A DNA stretch of 64,000 bases from Streptococcus pluranimalium (GCF_002953735.1 NZ_CP025536.1:1060001-1124000), one strand, 5' to 3'; positions 28,788-37,684 are shown, counted from the first letter of the stretch. Notes: generated by a model from the letters alone, not told the origin. Made by a program: numbers and translations.

Positions 28788-29534
28788 TTATTTTGATACA
28801 CGTGTTCTTGTTTTTTTAGACAATACTTCTTTACTTTTTTTGCCATAATTCCCATATGAACCATAACCCCCATAGCTGCCGTATGATCCATAGCTATCTT
28901 TAGTTAAGTCAACTTTGTTTAAGATGACACCGAGGAATGGTGTGCCACTTTGAGTTAGTTGTTCAACGGCTTTCTGGATAAAGCGTCGCTTAATAGAGCC
29001 GTTTTCAACGACTAACAAGCTAGCATCACACTGGTTGGCAATAATAGCTGCATCAATGACAAGACCAATTGGTGGTGAGTCAACAATGATAAAATCAAAA
29101 ACTTCACGAGCTTTTTTTAGAAGTTGATCAAAATAACGATTTTGCAACAATGATGTTGGGTTTGGTGACATTTGTCCAGATGGAATCACTAGTAAATTTT
29201 CAATATCTGTTTCACAAAAGACTTCATTAAGTCTAACATTACCAGTCAAGTAGCTTGTTAAGCCTTCATACTTTTCACGGGCAACAAAGGTACCAGTCAT
29301 GACAGAATTTCGAATATCTGCATCAATTAAGAGTGTTTTAAATCCTGCATTTGCAAAAGAGACTGCCAAACTGGTTGATGTTGTTGATTTCCCTTCATTA
29401 GGTTGAACTGATGAAACAACAATCGTTTTAAGATCACTTCCAGAAAATTGGATATTTGTCCGAATTGAGTTGAAGTACTCTTCTGTCTTAGATATGTCAA
29501 GCTTTCGCTTACTATTTAGTTCTAACTTAGCCAT
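28788..29534 (-). CDS. cpsD: Capsule autophosphorylating tyrosine kinase Wze/CpsD
   Basis: The 248-residue BY-kinase has Walker A QPNEGKSTTSTSLAV, Walker A' LLIDADIRNS and Walker B FIIVDSPP. A tyrosine cluster YGSYGSYGGYGSYGNYG lies near the C-terminus. Its Tyr residues are autophosphorylated when the kinase meets Wzd and are cleared by Wzh, which tunes chain length and attachment. About 17 basic residues follow the cluster. It follows wzd by 15 bases. Confidence 0.93.
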   Translation of the reverse strand: MAKLELNSKRKLDISKTEEYFNSIRTNIQFSGSDLKTIVVSSVQPNEGKSTTSTSLAVSFANAGFKTLLIDADIRNSVMTGTFVAREKYEGLTSYLTGNVRLNEVFCETDIENLLVIPSGQMSPNPTSLLQNRYFDQLLKKAREVFDFIIVDSPPIGLVIDAAIIANQCDASLLVVENGSIKRRFIQKAVEQLTQSGTPFLGVILNKVDLTKDSYGSYGSYGGYGSYGNYGKKSKEVLSKKTRTRVSK

Positions 29535-29549
29535 TTATCTGCATTCTCC

Positions 29550-30233
29550 TTATAAACGTTTCGAATCTGGTACAATACCAAGCAATGTCATTTTTAACTG
29601 ATCTTCAATATCTTCTGGACTCTTAACTCGATCATCTAAAACTTCGATGAGTAAAATAGCTATAGTACTTAGCATTAAACCAACAGCAAATCCCAGCAAA
29701 AGATTACGTTTTGTATTTGGTGTTGCAGGTGATTTAGCAGGCTTTGCAGCCTCAATGGTCGTCACGTCTTGGACATTCGTCACTTCTTTGATTTTTTCTG
29801 AAGCTACTTCACGTAAAGCATTTGCCAAGTCACTAGCTTTAGTAGCGTTCTCATCCATAACGTTAATGGAAATGACACGTGTCTCTGTAGGAATATCTAC
29901 AGACATTTTTCCAGCTAGTTCTGACGGAGAAATGGTCAACCCTTCTCTTTCAATCACTTGACTCAAGACATCTTGTGAACCAATGATTTCCTTGTAGTCA
30001 TTGACAAGATAACCTCCAGCTTGAATATCTTGAACTGTTAGATTTTCAGCACCTGAAGATTGGTTAACAACATAAAGGCGTGTCGTTGATTTATACTCAG
30101 GTGTAATGACAAAGACACTGACCAATAATCCAATAGTTGCTCCGATTAAAGCAACCAGTAAAATCAAGAACTTACGATTCCATAATTTTTTCAATAATTG
30201 TAAAACATCAATTTCTAAAGTTGAATTTTGCAT
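29550..30233 (-). CDS. cpsC: Capsule chain-length regulator Wzd/CpsC
   Basis: The 227-residue polysaccharide co-polymerase has two membrane helices (near residues 17-40 and 178-200), a Wzz-type extracellular domain between them and the C-terminal LLIEVLDDRVKSPEDIEDQ. It activates the Wze kinase and controls polymer length. CAGGAG precedes the ATG. It is the third gene of the classic head wzg-wzh-wzd-wze. Confidence 0.93.
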   Translation of the reverse strand: MQNSTLEIDVLQLLKKLWNRKFLILLVALIGATIGLLVSVFVITPEYKSTTRLYVVNQSSGAENLTVQDIQAGGYLVNDYKEIIGSQDVLSQVIEREGLTISPSELAGKMSVDIPTETRVISINVMDENATKASDLANALREVASEKIKEVTNVQDVTTIEAAKPAKSPATPNTKRNLLLGFAVGLMLSTIAILLIEVLDDRVKSPEDIEDQLKMTLLGIVPDSKRL

Positions 30234-30248
30234 TTTTTCTCCTGGGTC

Positions 30249-30971
30249 TTAGTGACCAATTATTATTTTTGGGTTGTCATAAAATAGTTTTTGGGCTATA
30301 GCAGTACCTTTTTTATCCGCAACAACTTGGTAAGCTTCTGCCATGAAAGGTGGCCTACTATGTAGATTATGCATGTCACTAGCAATACAATCAATCAGGT
30401 CATTCTCAAGGAAATAGCGTCCTCTTTTTTTAAAGAGTTTTTCCTGATCACCGAATAGTTTAGGCTTGAGGACATGATTACTGTTAACTTGCGTATAGCA
30501 GCCCATGTTTTGTAAATCAATCACTCTCTCTTTATTAAAGGCTAAGGCATTATAACGTTCAATATGAGCGATTACTGGCGTCAATCCTAATCTTAAAACT
30601 GTTGATACTGCTTGAAGCATTTCTTGCCATGGTGTTGACATACTAAATTCTAATAACATGAATGGTTGGTTATTGTAAGTAGGCACTAACTGATTTTCCA
30701 ATTTTTCAATTAAATCGCTAGTATAGTACAATTCTCCACCATACAAAAGTTCTAAGTCAGGATAAACTTGTTCAGCTTCTTCTTTTAAAAGTAAGAACTG
30801 CTTTTCGATAGTAGCCTCCGGTGTTTCAAACATGCCTTTTCGACGATGAGAGGTTGCGACAATTGTAGTAACACCTTGAGCATAACTCTCACCAAGCAGT
30901 GATAGGCTCTCTTCAAGACTTTTCGGACCATCATCGACGTCAAAGATAATATGTGAGTGTATATCAATCAC
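30249..30971 (-). CDS. cpsB: Capsule tyrosine phosphatase Wzh/CpsB
   Basis: This 240-residue PHP-family manganese-dependent phosphatase removes phosphate from Wze. The metal ligands appear as IDIHSHIIFDVDDGP (HxH), VATSHRR, PVIAHIERYNA and CIASDMHN. The start is a GTG at 30971, chosen because GGAGG lies nine bases before it and the conserved N-terminus begins VIDIHSH; longer in-frame starts overlap wzg. It begins two bases before the wzg stop ends, so the pair is coupled. Confidence 0.93.
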   Translation of the reverse strand: MIDIHSHIIFDVDDGPKSLEESLSLLGESYAQGVTTIVATSHRRKGMFETPEATIEKQFLLLKEEAEQVYPDLELLYGGELYYTSDLIEKLENQLVPTYNNQPFMLLEFSMSTPWQEMLQAVSTVLRLGLTPVIAHIERYNALAFNKERVIDLQNMGCYTQVNSNHVLKPKLFGDQEKLFKKRGRYFLENDLIDCIASDMHNLHSRPPFMAEAYQVVADKKGTAIAQKLFYDNPKIIIGH

Positions 30972-30972
30972 T

Positions 30973-32439
30973 CTATTTTCCCTCCATAACTTCTTGAATA
31001 GCTGCTTTAGCAGTTGAAACACTTGTATCATCTAAGGAATACATATAAAGCTGAGAATTCGGCATAGCATACGATGGTAATTCACCTGTTGAGCCTTTTC
31101 CAGTTACATCTTGTGAGATAACCGTGTAATGCCCTCCTGACTCTATCTGCTTATTAGCAATATCCATCATCATTTCACTTGGCATATTCGTCTGGACAGA
31201 GTTGCTTACCCCATCGAGGACACTTGAGAATTTTGTTATCGTATTTATACTTGATAATTTATTGATAATTGCTGCGATAACCTTTTCTTGATTTTTACCA
31301 CGATCGTTATCTCCACCAGCTAAACTATATCTTTCTCTGACAAAACCAAGCGCTTTTTCAGATGTCAAAGTGACTTTCCCAACTGGAAAATCAAAGTTAC
31401 CATGTCTACTTGTGAACGCTTGATCATTGATAACATCGACACCACCTAATACATCTATTAAGTTCATAAATGAGTTGAAATTGATTCTTGCATAATAATC
31501 AATTTCAATGTCATACAAATTTTCGAGTGTTTTTTCAGATGTTTCAACACCATAAATACCTGCATGTGTTAACTTATCGTATTGATTTGCTCCACCATCA
31601 GGGATTTTGACATAAGAATCACGAGGCGTTGTTGTCAAAAGCACTTTTTTCGTCTTAAAATTGATGGTCATGATAATATTAACATCAGATCTTGAAACAT
31701 TATTTATCGGACCGTATGTATCAATACCACTGACATAAAGATTCAGAACATCTTCATTTTTAGGTTTAAGTTGTTTTTCAGCTTCTTTTCGTACAGTATA
31801 AGTATAGAGCGTTCTGACATTATCTCTAAAAGAGTCATCCTCCTGCTCTAATAATGAGACATAGGCACTGTTCATAACCATTGCCTTATTGGTATCCCCT
31901 TTAATAGCAGCGTAAGCTGACTGATAAGAATCAACTTTTTGCACAGATGGTTCAATACCTTTATCCATCTTGATTTGCTTTAATAAAGCTTCAACATTAC
32001 TTTTATCACTAGTGGTTGGCGCCTCTAATGTCGTAACTTCCGAAAGATTATTAATAGCACTATCTTTATGAACAACTACTGACATGTCAACTTGCGAATA
32101 AAAAGAAGATTCATTTATTCTTTTTGTTGCATCAAGTGTGGTTTTTGTAAGGTATAAAAATACCCCAGTTAACAATGAAAAGACAACAAGTAAAACCGCA
32201 ATGGTCTTTAGCAATTTTTTGCTTAACACAAAAAAAGTCGCTACAGCTAATATCACTACAAAAGCTATAACCATCAGCCAATTGAGACCTTTAACATTTA
32301 AAATATGGTGTGACATGACAAGATAGGTTGTTAGAGTAGCTATGATCGTAAACAAGGCAATCAGAAAGCCATCTGCCACCTGCCAATATCTTTTTTTTGT
32401 TTGTGTGCCGCGTTTTTTTGAGCGATGATGTTTAGACAT
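30973..32439 (-). CDS. cpsA: LytR-CpsA-Psr protein Wzg/CpsA
   Basis: This 488-residue membrane protein has three N-terminal helices (about 30-115), a DNA-PPF domain and an LCP domain with SRSDVNIIMTINFKTKKVLL, TTPRDSYV and the Arg-rich GFVRERYSLAGGDNDRGKNQ. LCP proteins transfer undecaprenyl-linked glycopolymers, here capsule, to peptidoglycan. The ATG at 32439 has GGAG nine bases upstream; an upstream TTG is less likely. It is the first gene of the locus, under the promoter at 32470-32498. Confidence 0.92.
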   Translation of the reverse strand: MSKHHRSKKRGTQTKKRYWQVADGFLIALFTIIATLTTYLVMSHHILNVKGLNWLMVIAFVVILAVATFFVLSKKLLKTIAVLLVVFSLLTGVFLYLTKTTLDATKRINESSFYSQVDMSVVVHKDSAINNLSEVTTLEAPTTSDKSNVEALLKQIKMDKGIEPSVQKVDSYQSAYAAIKGDTNKAMVMNSAYVSLLEQEDDSFRDNVRTLYTYTVRKEAEKQLKPKNEDVLNLYVSGIDTYGPINNVSRSDVNIIMTINFKTKKVLLTTTPRDSYVKIPDGGANQYDKLTHAGIYGVETSEKTLENLYDIEIDYYARINFNSFMNLIDVLGGVDVINDQAFTSRHGNFDFPVGKVTLTSEKALGFVRERYSLAGGDNDRGKNQEKVIAAIINKLSSINTITKFSSVLDGVSNSVQTNMPSEMMMDIANKQIESGGHYTVISQDVTGKGSTGELPSYAMPNSQLYMYSLDDTSVSTAKAAIQEVMEGK

Positions 32440-32469
32440 GAAACGTTTCTCCAAATTTTGCTGTTACAT

Positions 32470-32498
32470 ATTATACCATATTTCAATAGATTAAACAA
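32470..32498 (-). promoter_or_regulatory. Capsule operon promoter
   Basis: On the minus strand TTGTTT (32493-32498), a 17-base spacer and TATAAT (32470-32475) with a TGG extension lie 31 bases before the cpsA ATG. This is the only strong promoter found for the locus. Confidence 0.75.
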
Positions 32499-32615
32499 TT
32501 TTAATAAAAGCATCTCTGTACCATATCAATTCTAATTGTTAATCTTTTGTTATATATTACTGACAGTGATTAATCATGTGATTAGCTATTAATATTTTTT
32601 CTTTTAAATGATTTT

Positions 32616-34394
32616 TTATTCCATTGTTAACTTTTGAACAATTGCTTTAGCTACTTTTTCTGGAATACCTAATGCTTTAAACTCTTCTTGACTGGCTTCT
32701 TTTATCTTTGTCATTGATTTAAAATGTTTTAATAAAACTTGTTTTCGTTTTGGTCCCAATCCTTCGATGCCATCTAGTTTAGAACTAAAAGAGTTCTTAC
32801 TGCGTACTTGACGGTGAAAGGTAATGGCAAAGCGATGCACTTCATCTTGAATCCTATGAAGAAGGAAAAACTCTTCAGAATTTCTGGGTAGATCAATGAC
32901 TTCTAGTGGATCACCAAACAATAGTTCTTGCGTTTGGTGTCTGTCATTTTTTTGCAAACCAGCAACAGGAATCGGCATGTTAAGTTCATTTTTAAGAACA
33001 TCTTTTGCGATATTGACTTGCCCTTGCCCACCATCAATGATAATCAAATCTGGTGTTGGAAGATTTTCTTTTTTCACGCGCTCATAGCGGCGTCTGATAA
33101 CTTCTCTCATACTGGCATAGTCATCAGGACCTTCGACGGTTTTAATCTTGTACTTGCGGTATTCTTTTTTGTTGGGCTTGCCATTTTCAAAGACGACCAT
33201 GGCTGATACGGGACTAGTTCCCATGATATTGGAGTTATCAAAGGCTTCGATACGAACGGGTGTCTCAATGCCCATGAGCTGACCCAGATTTTCAATGGCT
33301 CCTTGGGTCTTTTTGAGATCTTTTTCCAAAAGGTTAAATTTTTGTTCTAAACTAACACGGGCATTTTTAATAGCCAAGTTAACCAGCTGCTTCTTTTCCC
33401 CACGTTGCGGCTTGATGACCTTACTTGGGACGATTGCCTTGACTAACTCTTCATCAATATCTGACGGGATAAAGACTTCTTTAGGCAAGATGTGCTTAGA
33501 TTCTTGGTAAAATTGTCCCATATAGGTTAAAAAATCTTCTTCAGGCTCGTTATAATAGGGGAAGAGATTGACATCCCGTTGAATAAGCTTCCCTTGACGC
33601 ACAAAAAAGACTTGAACACACATCCATCCTTTTTCAGTATAGTAACCAAAGATATCACGATCTTGCATGTCCTGACTCATGACTCTTTGTTTGGTTCTAA
33701 GTGTTTGGATGGCCGTTAACAAATCTCGGTATTCTGCTGCTTTTTCAAATTCCATGCGGTCTGCAAAAGTCTTCATTTTGCTCTGCATGTCTTTGACCAT
33801 CTTGTCATCATGACCATTTAGAAAATTCTTAACGTCATTAATCAGTCCATCCCAATAAGACTTGTCCGTATGACAGACAGTGTGAGCATTGCATTGGCCG
33901 ATGTGGTAATAGAAACAAACCTTGTTAGCAGGATTGCTACACTTCTTAAAAGGAAACATCCGGTCTAAGAGGCGCTTAATATCATTGGCTGCATAAACAT
34001 CGGGATAAGGACCAAAATAGAGGCCGCCGTCCTTTTTATTGACCTGACGGGTGATGATGAGGCGGGGATAGGTTTCCTTGGTGATTTTGATAAATGGGTA
34101 GGATTTATCGTCTTTGAGTCTGATATTGTACTTGGGCATGTTCTCTTGAATAAGGTTAATCTCAAGTAAGAGGGCTTCGATGTTAGACTCGGTAACAATA
34201 AATTCAAAATCAGCGATTTCAGAAACAAGCATTTCTGTCTTGGTATCGTGACTGCCTCGGAAATAAGAGCGCACACGATTCCGCAGATTTTTAGCTTTTC
34301 CGACGTAGATAATGTTGCCTGTTTTGTCTTTGTGGAGATAGCAACCCGGACTGTTTGGCAGCAACTCCAACTTGTTTTTAATCAGTTGATTCAT
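32616..34394 (-). CDS. uvrC: Excinuclease ABC subunit C
   Basis: UvrC makes both incisions around DNA lesions in nucleotide excision repair. The 592-residue protein has an N-terminal GIY-YIG nuclease ([25 protein letters not shown]), a UVR motif near residue 200 ([15 protein letters not shown]), the RNase H-like nuclease ([29 protein letters not shown]) and a C-terminal helix-hairpin-helix ([16 protein letters not shown]). The ATG at 34394 has no Shine-Dalgarno, because an extended -10 ends six bases upstream. It closes the capsule locus on its promoter side. Confidence 0.95.
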   Translation of the reverse strand: MNQLIKNKLELLPNSPGCYLHKDKTGNIIYVGKAKNLRNRVRSYFRGSHDTKTEMLVSEIADFEFIVTESNIEALLLEINLIQENMPKYNIRLKDDKSYPFIKITKETYPRLIITRQVNKKDGGLYFGPYPDVYAANDIKRLLDRMFPFKKCSNPANKVCFYYHIGQCNAHTVCHTDKSYWDGLINDVKNFLNGHDDKMVKDMQSKMKTFADRMEFEKAAEYRDLLTAIQTLRTKQRVMSQDMQDRDIFGYYTEKGWMCVQVFFVRQGKLIQRDVNLFPYYNEPEEDFLTYMGQFYQESKHILPKEVFIPSDIDEELVKAIVPSKVIKPQRGEKKQLVNLAIKNARVSLEQKFNLLEKDLKKTQGAIENLGQLMGIETPVRIEAFDNSNIMGTSPVSAMVVFENGKPNKKEYRKYKIKTVEGPDDYASMREVIRRRYERVKKENLPTPDLIIIDGGQGQVNIAKDVLKNELNMPIPVAGLQKNDRHQTQELLFGDPLEVIDLPRNSEEFFLLHRIQDEVHRFAITFHRQVRSKNSFSSKLDGIEGLGPKRKQVLLKHFKSMTKIKEASQEEFKALGIPEKVAKAIVQKLTME

Positions 34395-34400
34395 AGCTAT

Positions 34401-34409
34401 ATTATATCA
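34401..34409 (-). promoter_or_regulatory. Extended -10 placing the uvrC start at the ATG
   Basis: On the minus strand TGATATAAT (TATAAT at 34401-34406) is followed by ATAGCT and the ATG at 34394. Transcription would be expected to begin at the A of the start codon, giving a leaderless mRNA. Confidence 0.55.
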
Positions 34410-34463
34410 AAAAAATGAATCTCTTTTTGGATAGAAAATCTTGTTTAATTGCTTCTATAAATG

Positions 34464-34495
34464 AAAAAAGACAGATTTTTTGTTCTGTCCTTTTT
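34464..34495 (-). terminator. Terminator of the HAD phosphatase gene
   Basis: On the minus strand AAAAAGGACAGA pairs with TCTGTCTTTTTT just after the stop at 34497. Confidence 0.8.
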
Positions 34496-34496
34496 G

Positions 34497-35189
34497 TCAT
34501 GCTAACAATATCTTACGAATACCATCATAGTCGTGGACGGTGTAATTTGGTTCCAATCCACTGTTATTGACTTGTTTTTTAGGATTATACCATATAGTAT
34601 CGATGCCAGCGTTATGCCCTCCCCGGATATCCGCTGTCAAGCTATCACCAATCATTAAGGCTTTTTCTTTGTTAAAACCTTCAATATTAGCACTAATCCA
34701 GTCATAATAAGCCGCATCTGGCTTAGCCGTTCCAGACTGCTCTGAAATAAAGATGTGTTTAAAGAGTGGGCTGATACTAGAACGTGCCATCCGTCCTTCT
34801 TGAATAGCTGTGATACCATTGGTAGCTCCATAAATCTCATACCCTGCTGCAATCAAATCTTCTAAGAGTTCGTGGGCACCAAGATAGGTCTGCCCCTGTT
34901 GGCCAAGGTGTTTTTCATAAAGCATGCCCATAGCTTCCCCATCAACCTGATGGTCAAAATGGTCAAACAATAGAGCAAAACGTGTTTTGACGAGTTCTGG
35001 CTTAGTGATTTTTTTAGCCTCTAAATCACGCCACAACTGTTGATTCATCGGTTTGTAATAGTCTTTATAGGCTTCGACATCTTCAACACCAACCTCCAAA
35101 AGCATTTCCGTCAAAGCAGCTTCTTCTGCTGCTTCAAAATCCAAAAGAGTGTGGTCAAGATCGAAAAGTAAGAATTGATAAGTCGTCAT
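34497..35189 (-). CDS. HAD-family phosphatase (YjjG-like nucleotidase)
   Basis: The 230-residue protein has HAD motif I LLFDLDHTLLDFE, motif II-like GATNGI and motifs III/IV SGTAKPDAAYYDW and LMIGDSLTADIRGG. The YjjG group removes phosphate from nucleoside monophosphates, including non-canonical pyrimidines, but the substrate here is not shown. AAGGAG lies seven bases upstream of the ATG, and an extended -10 (TGATATAAT, 35208-35216) gives a short ordinary leader. It is monocistronic with its own terminator. Confidence 0.85.
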   Translation of the reverse strand: MTTYQFLLFDLDHTLLDFEAAEEAALTEMLLEVGVEDVEAYKDYYKPMNQQLWRDLEAKKITKPELVKTRFALLFDHFDHQVDGEAMGMLYEKHLGQQGQTYLGAHELLEDLIAAGYEIYGATNGITAIQEGRMARSSISPLFKHIFISEQSGTAKPDAAYYDWISANIEGFNKEKALMIGDSLTADIRGGHNAGIDTIWYNPKKQVNNSGLEPNYTVHDYDGIRKILLA

Positions 35190-35207
35190 GATATCTCCTT
35201 TGAATGT

Positions 35208-35216
35208 ATTATATCA
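35208..35216 (-). promoter_or_regulatory. Extended -10 of the HAD phosphatase gene
   Basis: On the minus strand TGATATAAT lies 18 bases before the ATG with an AAGGAG between. Confidence 0.5.
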
Positions 35217-35241
35217 TACCCTGTAGTCTAAAGAATATCAA

Positions 35242-35270
35242 AAAACCAAGTCGCTGAGCAACTTGGTTTT
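35242..35270 (-). terminator. Terminator of the merR-reductase operon
   Basis: On the minus strand AAAACCAAGT pairs with ACTTGGTTTT across TGCTCAGCG, followed by more T. It starts eight bases past the reductase stop. Confidence 0.85.
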
Positions 35271-35277
35271 CAATAAC

Positions 35278-36114
35278 TTAAAAGTTTGTTGTATCTGGGT
35301 CTGTTTGAGCTTTAACACCTTCGATAGTGTCTAGCTTAGCGACATCTTCTGCTGATAATTCAAAGTCAAAGATATCAAGATTTGATTCGATATTTTTTGG
35401 TGTTACTGATTTTGGAAGTGGTAAGAAGCCTTTTTGCAAGCTCCAACGTAGGGCAACTTGTGCGACTGATTTGCCGTTTGCTTCAGCTACTTCTTTAGCG
35501 ACATCACTTGAGAAGATGGTACCAGTCCCAAGTGGGCTATAGGCTTCCAAAAGAATGTCATTTGCTTCACAGAATGCTACAAGTTCTTCTTGTGGGCAAC
35601 CTGGTGCTAAAAGCACTTGGTTAACCTGTGGTTTGATCTCTGCAGTTTCAAAAAGTGCCTCGAGATGGTGTTGCATGAAGTTTGACACACCAATCGCACG
35701 GACTTTACCTTCTTTATAGGCTTCTTCCATAGCTTTCCATGCACCGGCATTTCCTTCTTTCCAGTGGTCACGGATTGGTTTTGGATTTGGCCAGTGAATC
35801 AAGAGAAGGTCAACATAGTCAACACCAAGTTTTTCAAGAGATTCATCGATAGATGCTTTAGCAAGGTCGTAATCGTGTTTGTCATTCCAAACTTTGGTTG
35901 TTAAGAAAATATCTTCACGCGCAAGATCACTATCAGCAATAGCTTTACCAACACTAACTTCGTTACCGTAGATTTGTGCCGTGTCAACGTGGTTGTATCC
36001 TACTTTAAGAGCGTGTGCTACACTATTGTAGGCTTCTTCACCGTCAGGAATTTGCCATGTTCCAAATCCAATTTTAGGAATTTGAACGCCGTTAGAAAGT
36101 GTATAATGTTCCAT
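35278..36114 (-). CDS. Aldo/keto reductase (2,5-diketogluconate reductase-like)
   Basis: The 278-residue NADPH-dependent reductase shows the catalytic Asp/Tyr in HVDTAQIYGNE, Lys in FLTTKVW, and His in LLLIHWPNP. IGVSNFM and LPKSVTPKNIESNLDIF line the cofactor site. Relatives such as YtbE/YvgN reduce methylglyoxal and other carbonyls. It lies 56 bases after the MerR gene on the same strand, so it is probably controlled by that regulator together with the divergent reductase. Confidence 0.9.
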   Translation of the reverse strand: MEHYTLSNGVQIPKIGFGTWQIPDGEEAYNSVAHALKVGYNHVDTAQIYGNEVSVGKAIADSDLAREDIFLTTKVWNDKHDYDLAKASIDESLEKLGVDYVDLLLIHWPNPKPIRDHWKEGNAGAWKAMEEAYKEGKVRAIGVSNFMQHHLEALFETAEIKPQVNQVLLAPGCPQEELVAFCEANDILLEAYSPLGTGTIFSSDVAKEVAEANGKSVAQVALRWSLQKGFLPLPKSVTPKNIESNLDIFDFELSAEDVAKLDTIEGVKAQTDPDTTNF

Positions 36115-36170
36115 ATAGTCCTCCTTGATGACTCAGTGTCATCTTTTTATTAATGATTTCACAGGAGTAT

Positions 36171-36593
36171 CTAGAGATGACTAGACTTCTCCTTTTGTCT
36201 GATGTCATAATAGGCATCTGTTCGCTCGGTATCTGACAGACCTTGTTTTTCCAATTCAGCCAAATGGCGATGAATTTTGATTTTTTCAATCAGATAGCGA
36301 TGGGTTTCCTGAAGTTCTGCAATTTGTTTTTCCAGCTCAGTTTGTGTTTTTTCGAGCAACTCAGTTGAAAGCGCATGATTGTGGAACTCTGCTAAAATAC
36401 GTCGGATATCCTCTAAAGACATCCCAACACGTCGATAATGCGCGATAGCCTTTAGACGATCAATACTAACATCATCAAATTGACGAAAGCCTCTTGCATT
36501 TCTCGGAATTTCAACCATTCCTTCTTTTTCATAAAAACGAATAGCATGCGCTGAAATTCCTATCATTTCTGATATATCTTTGATTGTAGGCAT
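36171..36593 (-). CDS. MerR-family transcriptional regulator
   Basis: The 140-residue protein has the winged-helix PTIKDISEMIGISAHAIRFYEKEGMVEIPRNARGF compressed at the N-terminus, then RYRRVGMSLEDIRRIL-like sequence and a coiled-coil dimer helix (LEKTQTELEKQIAELQETH). It has no cysteine metal site at the C-terminus, so it is more like the NmlR/AdhR group that senses aldehydes or oxidants, although the NmlR cysteine is not seen either. The ATG at 36593 has GGAGG eight bases upstream. The gene heads an operon with a reductase gene. Confidence 0.85.
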   Translation of the reverse strand: MPTIKDISEMIGISAHAIRFYEKEGMVEIPRNARGFRQFDDVSIDRLKAIAHYRRVGMSLEDIRRILAEFHNHALSTELLEKTQTELEKQIAELQETHRYLIEKIKIHRHLAELEKQGLSDTERTDAYYDIRQKEKSSHL

Positions 36594-36612
36594 TGAAAAA
36601 TCCTCCATCATT

Positions 36613-36643
36613 ATTGTACCAAGTTAGACTAACTCTAAGTCAA
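36613..36643 (-). promoter_or_regulatory. MerR-type promoter/operator of the merR-reductase operon
   Basis: On the minus strand TTGACT (36638-36643), a 19-base spacer and TACAAT (36613-36618). The spacer holds the perfect dyad AGTTAGACTAACT (36622-36634), centred on its middle base. A 19-bp spacer with central dyad is the known MerR arrangement. Confidence 0.8.
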
Positions 36644-36644
36644 G

Positions 36645-36683
36645 AAAAAAGCTAGTTTTATCTAAAAAAAAGCTAGCTTTATA
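36645..36683. repeat. Tandem direct repeat between the two MerR operators
   Basis: AAAAAAAGCTAGTTTTAT is repeated next to itself as AAAAAAAGCTAGCTTTAT. It separates the two divergent promoters. Confidence 0.7.
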
Positions 36684-36697
36684 GAACATCGTTTCAA

Positions 36698-36728
36698 TTG
36701 ACCTTCGACTTGGTCTAAGTGATATAAT
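36698..36728 (+). promoter_or_regulatory. MerR-type promoter/operator of the divergent reductase gene
   Basis: TTGACC (36698-36703), a 19-base spacer and TATAAT (36723-36728). The dyad ACTTGGTCTAAGT (36708-36720, one mismatch) matches the core of the other operator (TTnGnCTAA), and its centre is one base from the spacer centre. Confidence 0.78.
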
Positions 36729-36757
36729 GTCAGCATTAACAAATAGGAGGTCACTCA

Positions 36758-37684
36758 ATGAAAACAATTGATGTTGTCAATGGGCCAAGCGATGTTGCTG
36801 CGATTATCTTAGGCTGTATGCGTATGCCTGCCTTGTCAGTCGATGATGCTGCTAAGATGATTGAAACAGCTATGGAACAAGGGATTAACTTCTTTGACCA
36901 TGCAACGGCTTATGGTAATGGGGAAGCTGAAACCCGCTTTGGAGATGCTTTTGAAAAAACTAGTATCAAACGTGAGGACGTAATTCTGCAATCAAAAGTT
37001 GGTTTGGAATTTTATCGTAATGAATTCGACTGGACCAAGGAAAATATCATTACAAATGTCGATAATAGTCTTCGCCGTTTGAAAACTGATTATTTGGATT
37101 CTGTTCTGCTCCATCGCCCTGACTTGATTTTTGAACCAGAGCAAGTTGCGGAAGCTTTTGACGAATTGGAAAAAGCTGGTAAGGTTCGTCACTTTGGTGT
37201 CAGCAATGTGCCACCACTTCAACTCGATCTTTTGAAGAAATTTGTCAAACAACCCCTAGTCTTCAACCAGTTGCAATTATCCCTTGAACAATCTCAAATG
37301 ATTGACCAAGCTCTTTATCTCAATAACAAAGGGACTGACATGTCTATTGACCGTGACAACGGTATTTTGGACTACTGCCGCTTGCACGACATTACCATTC
37401 AAGCCTGGTCTCCATTGCAATATGGCATGTTCGAAGGAACGTTCATTGACAATCCTAAATTCCCAGAACTAAATCAAGCACTTGAAGAGTTAGGAGAAAA
37501 GTATGGTGTTTCTAAAGCGGCTATTGCTATCACTTGGATCCTCCGTCACCCAGCTAAAATGCAAGCGATCGTAGGTACTATGAACCCACAACACCTGATT
37601 GATGTTGCAACTGCTGCAGAGCTTAACTTGACACACCACGAATGGTATCAACTCTATCTAGCTTCAGGTAAATATTTACCATAA
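36758..37684 (+). CDS. Aldo/keto reductase family oxidoreductase (YdhF-like)
   Basis: The 308-residue protein has the catalytic NFFDHATAYGNGEAE, QSKVGL, SVLLHRPDL and HFGVSNVPP blocks. IQAWSPLQYGMF and AIVGTMNPQHLIDV are characteristic of the COG4989/YdhF subgroup. It reduces carbonyls with NAD(P)H; the substrate is unknown. AGGAGG precedes the ATG. It diverges from the MerR gene and its promoter has the MerR spacer and operator. Confidence 0.88.
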   Translation: MKTIDVVNGPSDVAAIILGCMRMPALSVDDAAKMIETAMEQGINFFDHATAYGNGEAETRFGDAFEKTSIKREDVILQSKVGLEFYRNEFDWTKENIITNVDNSLRRLKTDYLDSVLLHRPDLIFEPEQVAEAFDELEKAGKVRHFGVSNVPPLQLDLLKKFVKQPLVFNQLQLSLEQSQMIDQALYLNNKGTDMSIDRDNGILDYCRLHDITIQAWSPLQYGMFEGTFIDNPKFPELNQALEELGEKYGVSKAAIAITWILRHPAKMQAIVGTMNPQHLIDVATAAELNLTHHEWYQLYLASGKYLP

